From assembly GCA_910587865.1 (NCBI GenBank), contig CAJUNX010000056.1, positions 1-22,345 of the forward strand: a stretch of 22,345 nt of DNA. Direction: 5' to 3'. The stretch comes from an uncultured Roseburia sp. GTDB taxonomy: Bacteria; Bacillota; Clostridia; Lachnospirales; Lachnospiraceae. A model generated the notes under the pieces. The model saw only the letters and a list, made by a program, of their open reading frames with translations, was not told the DNA's origin and made no database searches. Every line of letters begins with the position of its first letter. Position 1 is the stretch's first letter. Position numbers and translations under genes: made by a program. Shown here piece by piece: positions 13,316-20,289 of the stretch.

Positions 13316-14926
13316 TTACTGCCTCATATCCTGCAGTGCAAACTTAACCACATCCATCGTCACTTCCCCGTCCGCAAAAAACGAGATTCCCCTCGCGGAG
13401 AGATCCGTATAAAGCGTCGCCGTGAGCACATGCTCCCCGTCGTTGACAAAGATCTCCACGCTGAAATGATCGAGAATCACCCGAAGGTCAATCCTTCCGC
13501 CCCGGTTTCTCACCCTGCAGCGGCGCTGATGGATGATCGCCCGCCTGGAGCCCGAAAACTTCCGGTCAATCTTTACGATGGACTCATATGGCCGGAAGCT
13601 GATCGAGGTCTGCCAGGTATCGTCCTGGGCGAAGCGCAGCGCGAATTTCCGGTATAGCTCCTTCTCATTCCCGGGCCTTAAGGAGAGAGTGAGATCCACC
13701 CGCCGTCCCTCTATGCCGTCAAGCCGCAGCAGGTCCGTGAAGGTGACATTCTCATACCGCACCTCGTCCTTTCGCAGTGCGAGAAGCTCCCGCAGGGGCT
13801 GCTGAATCAGGCGTCCGTCCCGCAGGGACAGTTCCCGCGGCAGACACATCTGGCCGAACCAGGGCCAGTCAATAGAACGGAAATTGCAGGTGTCCCAGTT
13901 CTGCATCCAGGCAATCAGGATCCGTCGTCCATCCGGCGTAAGAAGCGTCTGCGTCGCGTAAAAATCAATCCCGTAATCGATGGCCTGATTCGCCTCCTCC
14001 GTAAACGTATGGGTCTCTTTGTCATAAGACCCGATGATACAGACCGTCCCGTTTCCGTTGTGATACTCAAAATCCTTCGGCAGCATATCCTGCGGACTGA
14101 TCAGAAGGACCTGCTTTCCGTCGAGGGGAAAGAAATCCGGGCATTCCCACATCCGGCCAAAGCGCCCGTTATTTTTTGCCAGTACGGTCACAAACGTCCA
14201 GTGAAACGCGTCCGGGCTGGAAAAAAGCAGGATCTGCCCGTCCCTGTCCTCCGTCCGGTTCCCGGCCACGCAATAATAGGTCCCGTCGTCCGCACGCCAG
14301 AGCTTCGGATCGCGAAAGTCGTTTCTATTCGCTCCGGGCGGCAGATCGCGCCCGCTCAGCACCGGATTGCCCTCGTATTTTTCATAGTCGGTCACGGCTC
14401 CTGCCCCGATCCCGGCGCTTTCTGACGAAGACGGCGCTCCCGCCTCCTGCCCGGCGGCCGGGGTATCCCGCTCCGATCCCGCACATGCAGCTCCGGCAGC
14501 CGGAGTGCCGCAGGAGACGGCGATACACTGTGTCTGAATATCCTGCGCGCTCCCGTCCGGCAGCGTCCGCCGGTCCACTCCCGTGTACATCAACAGCTGT
14601 CTGCCGTCCGGCAGGGTAACGGCGCTTCCGGAGAAGCAGCCGTCCCTGTCATAATCCATATCCGGCGCCAGCGCAGCCGGCAGATGCCGCCAGTGCAGCA
14701 GATCCTTACTCACCGCATGCGCCCAGTGCATCGGCCCCCACTCGGTACGGAACGGATAGTACTGATAAAACAGATGGTACTCCCCGTTATAATAAGAAAA
14801 ACCATTCGGATCGTTCATCCAGCCCGTCCGGGCGGACAGATGAAACGCGGGGCGCGGCGCATCCGCAATCCTGCGGTCCATCTCCTCTTCATAACTTCTC
14901 ACGTCACGCAGACTCTGACTGATCAT
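13316..14926 (-). CDS. GH32 beta-fructofuranosidase (sucrose/fructo-oligosaccharide hydrolase)
   Basis: ATG 14926 has GGAGGA 6 nt upstream; a longer frame to 14986 has no ribosome site. The 536-residue enzyme carries the three GH32 acidic motifs: WMNDPNG with nucleophile D39, FRDP with stabiliser D206, and WECPDFF with acid/base E261. FSGSA (99-103) is also present. The C-terminal beta-sandwich (VDLTLSLRPGN, DHFSVEIFVNDGEH) is complete. There is no signal peptide, so it cleaves imported sucrose, sucrose phosphate or short fructans in the cytoplasm. Odd feature: residues about 139-178 form an Ala/Gly/Ser/Pro-rich, presumably disordered insert between the first two motifs that the family normally lacks. 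It is followed by the ROK fructokinase and preceded by a binding protein. Confidence 0.92.
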   Translation of the reverse strand: MISQSLRDVRSYEEEMDRRIADAPRPAFHLSARTGWMNDPNGFSYYNGEYHLFYQYYPFRTEWGPMHWAHAVSKDLLHWRHLPAALAPDMDYDRDGCFSGSAVTLPDGRQLLMYTGVDRRTLPDGSAQDIQTQCIAVSCGTPAAGAACAGSERDTPAAGQEAGAPSSSESAGIGAGAVTDYEKYEGNPVLSGRDLPPGANRNDFRDPKLWRADDGTYYCVAGNRTEDRDGQILLFSSPDAFHWTFVTVLAKNNGRFGRMWECPDFFPLDGKQVLLISPQDMLPKDFEYHNGNGTVCIIGSYDKETHTFTEEANQAIDYGIDFYATQTLLTPDGRRILIAWMQNWDTCNFRSIDWPWFGQMCLPRELSLRDGRLIQQPLRELLALRKDEVRYENVTFTDLLRLDGIEGRRVDLTLSLRPGNEKELYRKFALRFAQDDTWQTSISFRPYESIVKIDRKFSGSRRAIIHQRRCRVRNRGGRIDLRVILDHFSVEIFVNDGEHVLTATLYTDLSARGISFFADGEVTMDVVKFALQDMRQ

Positions 14927-14976
14927 CTTCTCTCCTCCATCCCGCTTCCCGCGGTCATATGTCCTTTTCCTCCATC

Positions 14977-14991
14977 CTGCCGTCACGGCAG
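14977..14991 (-). promoter_or_regulatory. Small intercistronic hairpin between binding protein and GH32 genes
   Basis: CTGCCGT (14977-14983) and ACGGCAG (14985-14991) form a perfect inverted repeat in the 77-nt gap. No T-run follows, so it may stabilise the upstream mRNA segment rather than terminate transcription. Confidence 0.4.
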
Positions 14992-15003
14992 CTTCTGCCG
15001 CTG

Positions 15004-16692
15004 TTACTCCTCTTCCTGTTCTTCGCGCTCAATCCCGGCATACCGGTCGTATGCGGCCTGATACGTTGCCAGCAGCTTGTTCATCCCGCACTTTTTGTCG
15101 AGATTTGTGAGATATGTCTCCCATTCCTCATCGGTCGGGCCGCCGTTTTTCAGCCACAGGCCCTCCTGTTCGGACACCATATTCTCAAAGCTCGCCCGAT
15201 ACCAGTCGATATCGTCAAGCTCTCTTCCTGTAAATACACAGTCTACCGGATAAGTGGTCGTGCTGTCAACATATGGCATCCAGAAATCATAAAGATCCGT
15301 CAGCCGCTCGATGGCACGGTCCTCCATCTTAAAGGTCGTGTTGTAATAATCGCTTAAGATCAGCTTCGGCCCCCAGACCTCCTGCTCGCCTTTGAGCTCC
15401 CCGGAGCTCTTCCCATACTGCTCCTGCGCTTCGGCATCCGTAATGCTCTGCCATACGCCGTTTTCGTCCTGTTCGGTAAAATAAACTCCGATGGGGCCGT
15501 ACTGCAGCTGCATCACCACCTCCGGATCATACCACCGGTCAAAATACCTCAGCAGGTTTGCCGGACTCTTGCAGGCTTTTGTGATGCACAGATTTCCGCT
15601 GCTGATTCCGCCCCCGGTCCGCACCGTCACATTGTGTGTGCCGTCCGGCCCGTCAAGGACGGGAAGAAAGACATAGTCCTTCGCATACTCCCCCATCACC
15701 TCCTCGATATACCACCAGGTCGTGACGCCGACATATCCCTGGGAACATTTTGCAATCAGCTGTGTATCCGACTGCGAAAACATCTCGACATCCATCAGCC
15801 CTTCTGCGTACCAGTCATGAAAGTACGTCACCGCATCGCGGTAGGCGTCCGTCGCACAGACAAATTCCACTGTCCCGTCATCGCGCAGCACCAGATCGTT
15901 GCAGACATCGTTCGGCCAGTTGGTAAACCCGAATCCGGCATAGAAGATATTCTGTCCCCAGCACCACTGGTCAAACCCTGTGCTCATCGGGATCGTACTG
16001 CCCGGCTCATTCCCGTAATATGTCGCGCTCATATCGTTCTCTTTAAAGGCCGCAAGGGCGTCATGCAATTCGTCAAGTGTCGTCGGTACCGGGAGCCCCA
16101 GCTCATCCAGCCACGCCTTATTGATCATGGAGAACTGCGGAATCGTATAGATACTGTAATCTTCCTCTTTCCCGATTCCTGCGGTTCCCATCCGCTCCCC
16201 CGACGGCAGCCCGTAGATATAGCCGTCATCCATGGTAATCGCGCTTTTAATATCCGGGTTTTCCTCAAGGATCCGGCTTAAATTCGGCATGTATTCCTCC
16301 GTCAGGTAGGGCGAGAGATCGATAAACGTCCCGTCATCCCCATAGCGCGAGATATCATAATTGTTAAAACCGACCCCTAAAAACGCATCCGGCAGCTCGC
16401 CGCCCGCAATGCGGATATTTACCTGCTCCGCAATGGAATCGCTCATGCAGTTCCAGTCAATCGTGATCCCGGTCTCCTCCTCAAGCCCGGTCAGCACGGT
16501 ATTGTTCTCATATCCGCTGCTAAGGGCGCTCATTCCACCGAGGATCGTAAATTCCGTCTGCGACGTATCCGTTTTCGCCACACCCTTCTCGTGTCCGCCG
16601 TAATCCGCCATCCCGCATGCGCCGCATGATACGAGAAGACCCGCGGCAAAAAGACCGGCAGCCGTCCGTTTCCATCCTGTTTTTTTACTCAT
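15004..16692 (-). CDS. Carbohydrate ABC transporter solute-binding lipoprotein of the fructoside operon
   Basis: The 562-residue precursor starts at ATG 16692 with a modest AAAGGCGG site. Its signal sequence (WKRTAAGLFAAGLLVSC) places the lipid-anchored cysteine at Cys23; Cys26 is a second, less likely candidate. The mature protein (TEFTILGGMSALSSGYENN, GITIDWNCMSDSIAEQVNIR, GELPDAFLG) has the layout of the large LplA-like family-1 binding proteins, and an acidic tail, EREEQEEE. It follows the two permeases and precedes GH32, so it should deliver a fructose-containing oligosaccharide to this transporter. It shows little obvious similarity to the other two binding proteins of the window beyond fold-level motifs, in line with a different ligand. 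Confidence 0.88.
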   Translation of the reverse strand: MSKKTGWKRTAAGLFAAGLLVSCGACGMADYGGHEKGVAKTDTSQTEFTILGGMSALSSGYENNTVLTGLEEETGITIDWNCMSDSIAEQVNIRIAGGELPDAFLGVGFNNYDISRYGDDGTFIDLSPYLTEEYMPNLSRILEENPDIKSAITMDDGYIYGLPSGERMGTAGIGKEEDYSIYTIPQFSMINKAWLDELGLPVPTTLDELHDALAAFKENDMSATYYGNEPGSTIPMSTGFDQWCWGQNIFYAGFGFTNWPNDVCNDLVLRDDGTVEFVCATDAYRDAVTYFHDWYAEGLMDVEMFSQSDTQLIAKCSQGYVGVTTWWYIEEVMGEYAKDYVFLPVLDGPDGTHNVTVRTGGGISSGNLCITKACKSPANLLRYFDRWYDPEVVMQLQYGPIGVYFTEQDENGVWQSITDAEAQEQYGKSSGELKGEQEVWGPKLILSDYYNTTFKMEDRAIERLTDLYDFWMPYVDSTTTYPVDCVFTGRELDDIDWYRASFENMVSEQEGLWLKNGGPTDEEWETYLTNLDKKCGMNKLLATYQAAYDRYAGIEREEQEEE

Positions 16693-16710
16693 GATCCCAT
16701 CCGCCTTTCT

Positions 16711-17619
16711 TTAACCTTTTACCGCACCGGCCATAAAGCCCTTCTCAAAATATTTCTGCACAAACGGATACACGATCAGCATCGGTGCAGCGGCAACAAT
16801 AATCGAGGAAAACTTAATCATCTCCGTCAGCTTGTTTAACTCCGCATAACCGCCGGAAATCATACTCATCTGACTCGCGCTCGCGGAGCTTTTAATCAGG
16901 ATATTCCGCAGCACCAGCGGCAGCGGAGCCTTCGCGGTTTCCGGCAGGTAGATTAAGGAGGTGAACCAGTCGTTCCAGTAAGCGACCATGGAGAACACCA
17001 CCATCACAGCCATGATCGAACGGCTCAAAGGAACCACCACACGCAGAAACGTCGTCCACTTCGAAGCCCCGTCGATCTCCGCAGCCTCGATCATTTCCTT
17101 CGGGATGCTGTTCTCAAAGAAATTCCGCACGATAATCATATTTCCCACCGCGACGCCTCCGGGCAGAAACAGCGCCCACATATTGTTGACCAGGCCGGTC
17201 TGTTTTACAATCAGGTAGGTCGGGACAAGCCCGCCGCCGAAATACATGGTGATGATAAAAAAGATGCTGAAAAATTTTCTGCCCGGCAGCTCCTTTACGC
17301 TGAGCGGATACGCGGTCAGATAAAGCATCACAACGGAAAATATCGTTCCGACCACCGTGTACTTAATGCTGTTTAAATACCCGGTTACGATCGACGGGTC
17401 CGCAAATACCGCCTTATATCCGTCAAAGGTGAATCCGCTCGGCAGCACAAATGTTTTTCCCGCGTACACATCGTACGGATTTGAGACGGATGCGACCAGC
17501 ACATAAAAAAGCGGGTATGCCACAATCACCAGAATCACCAGGCAGACGGCCACCAGGATGATATCGCTTGTCTTCTCGGAAAACCCGGTCAGTTTCCCTG
17601 CTTTTGATTTTGTTCTCAT
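16711..17619 (-). CDS. Sugar ABC transporter permease, LplC type (fructoside operon)
   Basis: ATG 17619 has AGGAGG 6 nt upstream, which favours it over a longer frame to 17682 that would overlap the upstream gene. The 302-residue protein has about six membrane helices, the first at about 19-43 (IILVAVCLVILVIVAYPLFY). Its EAA loop reads EAAEIDGASKWTTFLRVVVP, and it ends YPFVQKYFEKGFMAGAVKG. It starts 10 nt after the stop of the LplB-type gene, forms the channel with that protein, and relies on an ATPase encoded elsewhere. Confidence 0.9.
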   Translation of the reverse strand: MRTKSKAGKLTGFSEKTSDIILVAVCLVILVIVAYPLFYVLVASVSNPYDVYAGKTFVLPSGFTFDGYKAVFADPSIVTGYLNSIKYTVVGTIFSVVMLYLTAYPLSVKELPGRKFFSIFFIITMYFGGGLVPTYLIVKQTGLVNNMWALFLPGGVAVGNMIIVRNFFENSIPKEMIEAAEIDGASKWTTFLRVVVPLSRSIMAVMVVFSMVAYWNDWFTSLIYLPETAKAPLPLVLRNILIKSSASASQMSMISGGYAELNKLTEMIKFSSIIVAAAPMLIVYPFVQKYFEKGFMAGAVKG

Positions 17620-17629
17620 CACGCACCTC

Positions 17630-18574
17630 CTACACAAAGCTGGTCTCTTCGGATAACCGTTTTGAAATCTGATTGACCGCAATCAGCAGAATAATATTGA
17701 CGATCGTATTAAACAATCCTACAGCTGTCGAATAACTGTATTTCGCCCGCTCGATACCCTGCTGGTAAACATACACCGCGATCACATCGCTTACCGCCTT
17801 ATTCAGATCCGTCTGCAGCAGCCACACCTTCTCAAATCCGACGTTCATCAGACCGCCCGCGCTCATGATCAGCTGCAGCACCATGATCGGCATCAGCTGC
17901 GGAATATCGATGTGCCGGATCCGCTGAAACATGGACGCCCCGTCCACCTTTGCCGCCTCATAGAGCGAGGTATCGATGCTCGCCAGCGTCGCCATGTAGA
18001 TGATAATCCCCCAGCCCGCATCCTGCCAGATGCCGGACGCGATGTAGATCGTCCGGAAGGCGGGCGCCTCCGTCAGAAAGTCGACGGAGGTTCCGGCCAA
18101 AAGATTGATCAGTCCGCCGGACGGGCTTAAAAAGATCCGGATCATACCGCAGATCACCATCGTGGAAATAAAATGCGGCGCGTAGAGGATCGTCTGCGTG
18201 ACCCGCTTAAACTTCTGAAACCGCATCTGATTTAACATCAGCGCGAGGATGACCGGGATCGGGAAACTCCAGAGCAGGCTGTATAAGCTGAGCAGCACCG
18301 TATTTTTTATCATCCTCCCGCAGTTCGGCGCGGAAAAGAACCGCTCAAACCATTCCAGCCCGACCCACTCGCTCCCCATCATACCGCGGCTGGCCTTATA
18401 ATCACGAAACGCGATCTGTATTCCGTACATCGGTATGTACTTATAAATGATGGTAAGCGCAACGGGCACAAGCAGCATGGCATATAACTGCCAGTGATCC
18501 ATCATCCGCTTTCCCAGAGACTTCCTTCGGGGCACTGCCGCCGCCCCGGCTACAGCCGGTTTCTTCATTTTCAT
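17630..18574 (-). CDS. Sugar ABC transporter permease, LplB type (first gene of the fructoside operon)
   Basis: ATG 18574 has AAGGAG 6 nt upstream; an upstream ATG at 18604 lacks a site. The 314-residue protein has a basic N-terminus (MKMKKPAVAGAAAVPRRKSL), a first helix containing LYAMLLVPVALTIIYKY, then the LplB signature IPMYGIQIAFRDYK. The EAA loop reads EAAKVDGASMFQRIRHIDIP. It is the promoter-proximal gene of a five-gene operon (LplB, LplC, binding protein, GH32, ROK kinase). Its promoter region carries operator-like sequences that match those in front of the divergent lacI-type gene. Confidence 0.9.
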   Translation of the reverse strand: MKMKKPAVAGAAAVPRRKSLGKRMMDHWQLYAMLLVPVALTIIYKYIPMYGIQIAFRDYKASRGMMGSEWVGLEWFERFFSAPNCGRMIKNTVLLSLYSLLWSFPIPVILALMLNQMRFQKFKRVTQTILYAPHFISTMVICGMIRIFLSPSGGLINLLAGTSVDFLTEAPAFRTIYIASGIWQDAGWGIIIYMATLASIDTSLYEAAKVDGASMFQRIRHIDIPQLMPIMVLQLIMSAGGLMNVGFEKVWLLQTDLNKAVSDVIAVYVYQQGIERAKYSYSTAVGLFNTIVNIILLIAVNQISKRLSEETSFV

Positions 18575-18651
18575 ATCTCTCTCCTTTCTTCCGTCCGGTA
18601 TCATCTTACTCTCCCCCGGACGGTTCCCTTTGTCTCACCCCTGCGCGCTTC

Positions 18652-18679
18652 GTGAAACGTTATTTTTTATTTCATGAAA
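18652..18679. promoter_or_regulatory. Operator-like sequences over the start of the fructoside operon transcript
   Basis: GTGAAACGTTA begins at 18652 and the palindrome TTTCATGAAA lies at 18670-18679, just downstream of the minus-strand -10. Both match parts of the TGAAACGTTTCA repeats near the divergent regulator, so binding there would block the operon. Confidence 0.55.
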
Positions 18680-18708
18680 AACATATCATCAAGCATGAAG
18701 TAAGTCAA
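18680..18708 (-). promoter_or_regulatory. Promoter of the fructoside operon
   Basis: On the minus strand, TTGACT (18708-18703), 17 nt, TATGTT (18685-18680). The transcript would start near 18673, inside the operator-like sequence, about 100 nt before the first start codon. Confidence 0.7.
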
Positions 18709-18803
18709 TCTTTTTTTGAATAATATTGGTTAATCTGATTATTTTTAGCATTATTACTAATTTTATCCCCGTCATTTTGTGCATATTTCTCCCGTTTTTG
18801 TGG

Positions 18804-18838
18804 TGAAACGTTTCATGAAACGTTTCGTGAAATATTCA
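18804..18838. promoter_or_regulatory. Cluster of LacI-family operators
   Basis: The perfect 12-bp palindrome TGAAACGTTTCA (18804-18815) is followed without a gap by TGAAACGTTTCG (18816-18827). Together they make a 22-bp perfect palindrome (18805-18826). A third related site, GTGAA-ATA-TTCAC, follows at 18826-18838. A central CG flanked by TGAAA/TTTCA arms is typical of LacI/GalR-family operators. The cluster lies upstream of the lacI -35, between the two divergent promoters. Confidence 0.75.
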
Positions 18839-18848
18839 CACAAATCAT

Positions 18849-18877
18849 TTGCAAACAGCAGGAAAACAGAGTATAAT
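18849..18877 (+). promoter_or_regulatory. Promoter of the lacI-type regulator
   Basis: TTGCAA (18849-18854), 17 nt, and a perfect TATAAT (18872-18877). It begins 10 bp after the operator cluster, so binding there could also repress the regulator gene itself. Confidence 0.7.
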
Positions 18878-18883
18878 GTACGC

Positions 18884-19072
18884 GAACGCAATGAGCAGTG
18901 CCACGCCGAAAGATGGCAGGCCGGATACACTGCATCCGGGACTGACCGATTTCGGTGTGACAGGGCGGTGCCAGGTGCCAGCGGCACCTGTTTGACACGG
19001 GCCGAAGCGGAGCGAAGACCTGCCCGTGAGCAAGCTGCACTGCGGTGCATATGCCAAATGGAGAGTAAAACA
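18884..19072 (+). other. Long, hairpin-rich leader of the regulator gene (REP-like core)
   Basis: About 190 nt separate the promoter from the start codon. The leader holds consecutive inverted repeats. One is CCGGAT with ATCCGG. The next is CAGGTGCC (18972-18979) with GGCACCTG (18983-18990), a perfect 8-bp stem on a 3-nt loop. Further ones are CACGGG with CCCGTG, and TGCAC with GTGCA. It is GC-rich compared with the AT-rich promoter just upstream. The frame of the regulator is open through it, but no upstream start has a ribosome site. It may be an inserted REP-like element or a regulatory leader. Confidence 0.5.
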
Positions 19073-20065
19073 ATGAGAGAAAAATCACAGGCTCCCACAA
19101 TGAAGGATGTCGCAAGAGAAGCCGGTGTCGCACTCGGCACGGTCTCAAAGGTCGTAAACGGCCTTCCGGTCGGCGACTCCTACCGGATCCGCGTGGAGGA
19201 AGCCATAAAGAAATTAAATTACCATGTAAACAGCTACGCGCAGGGGCTGAAGGCCGACAGGACATGCACGGTGGCGCTCCTGATTCCGAATACCCGCACA
19301 CCGTTTTTTGCGGATCTCGTGCATCATATCAACCTCGCCCTCTTACGGCGGAATTACCGGATGCTGCTCTGCTGCACGGATTTCGATCTGAACCTGGAGC
19401 AGGAGTACGTGCGTATGGCCTGCCAGAACAAGGTGGACGGCATCATCGGTCTGACCTATAATCCTGATCTGTTTATCGAGGAAAACACGCCCTTTGTGTC
19501 CATCGACCGCTCTATCGGGCCGGGTATCCCCTGCGTGGCCAGCGACAATTTTGCAGGCGGACAGCTTGCCGCGGAAAAGCTCGCGGATCTCGGCTGCCGG
19601 CATGTGGCATTCTTACGCACAGGCTCTTCCCTGACCAACGAGCCGAATAAGAGAAAGGCCGGCTTTGAGAACGGCTGTCTCGCGCGCGGCCTTTCTTATG
19701 AGATGAAAATCATAAATGACGGCGATTCCAATGACGAGTTTGAACGCTTCCTGCGGGAACACATCGCGGAAGGCCGGCTTCTCTTTGACGGGATCTTCTG
19801 CGTGACCGACGCGATCGCCTGTTCCGTCATCCGCATGTTAAAAGGGCTTGGTATCCGCGTCCCAGAGGATGTGCATGTAATCGGCTTTGACGGCGTGCGT
19901 TGTTTTAACGAATATGTGTGTTCCACGATCGTGCAGCCGGTTCCCGAAATCGCCCAGATGTGCGTGGATCTTCTGCTGCAGGAAAATATGCCGGCAAAGC
20001 CGCCGCTCGTCTGCCTGCCCGTCTCTTACGCAGCCGGCGGAACGACGCGGGAGGAGACGGGCTGA
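19073..20065 (+). CDS. LacI/GalR-family transcriptional regulator of the fructoside operon
   Basis: The ATG at 19073 is preceded by GGAGAG at 7 nt; the open frame extends upstream but through the structured leader and without a better site. The 330-residue protein has the LacI helix-turn-helix at residues 9-32 (TMKDVAREAGVALGTVSKVV) and the hinge helix region NYHVNSYAQGLK (49-60). A periplasmic-binding-like effector domain starts at TVALLIPNTRTPFFADL; later motifs are FVSIDRS, CVASDNFAGGQLAAEKL, GIFCVTDAIACSVI and VIGFDG. The expected role is repression of the divergent transporter-GH32-ROK operon until an inducing sugar binds. The operator cluster between the two promoters supports this. Confidence 0.92.
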   Translation: MREKSQAPTMKDVAREAGVALGTVSKVVNGLPVGDSYRIRVEEAIKKLNYHVNSYAQGLKADRTCTVALLIPNTRTPFFADLVHHINLALLRRNYRMLLCCTDFDLNLEQEYVRMACQNKVDGIIGLTYNPDLFIEENTPFVSIDRSIGPGIPCVASDNFAGGQLAAEKLADLGCRHVAFLRTGSSLTNEPNKRKAGFENGCLARGLSYEMKIINDGDSNDEFERFLREHIAEGRLLFDGIFCVTDAIACSVIRMLKGLGIRVPEDVHVIGFDGVRCFNEYVCSTIVQPVPEIAQMCVDLLLQENMPAKPPLVCLPVSYAAGGTTREETG

Positions 20066-20086
20066 AGGGGCGGTTTCCGGTCATAT

Positions 20087-20113
20087 ATCCGCTTCTTTGA
20101 AGCCCGGATTTTT
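20087..20113 (+). terminator. Possible first terminator of the regulator gene
   Basis: GCTTC (20091-20095) and GAAGC (20099-20103) with flanking ATCC/GGAT pairing, followed by TTTTT at 20109-20113. It lies about 25 nt after the stop codon. The stem is short and has a bulge. Confidence 0.5.
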
Positions 20114-20217
20114 GCCCTCTGCTCCGCCGTCCGGTCATGGCTGGCATGAGGATGGACATTCGGCATAACACCCGCATCGAAATATATAAGCAATGTCATT
20201 TCAAGGCTCCCGCCAAA

Positions 20218-20250
20218 ACGGCCCGGGCATCTGCCCGGGCCGTATTTTTT
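20218..20250. terminator. Strong bidirectional terminator between convergent genes
   Basis: ACGGCCCGGGCA (20218-20229) and TGCCCGGGCCGT (20232-20243) form a perfect 12-bp stem. ATTTTTT follows on the plus strand, and TTTT follows the stem on the minus strand. It serves the lacI-type gene from the left and the binding-protein gene from the right. Between the two terminators (20114-20217) I see no gene. Confidence 0.92.
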
Positions 20251-20289
20251 CCGTTATGGAGGACGGTCGCAAAACCGATCCTCTTTCGC

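Noticed and set aside
18804..18827. Reading the TGAAACGTTTCA sites as CcpA catabolite-response elements
   Set aside because: The cre consensus is 14 bp with one extra base on each side of the central CG. These sites are 12 bp, fitting a local LacI-family operator better, though CcpA cross-binding cannot be excluded.
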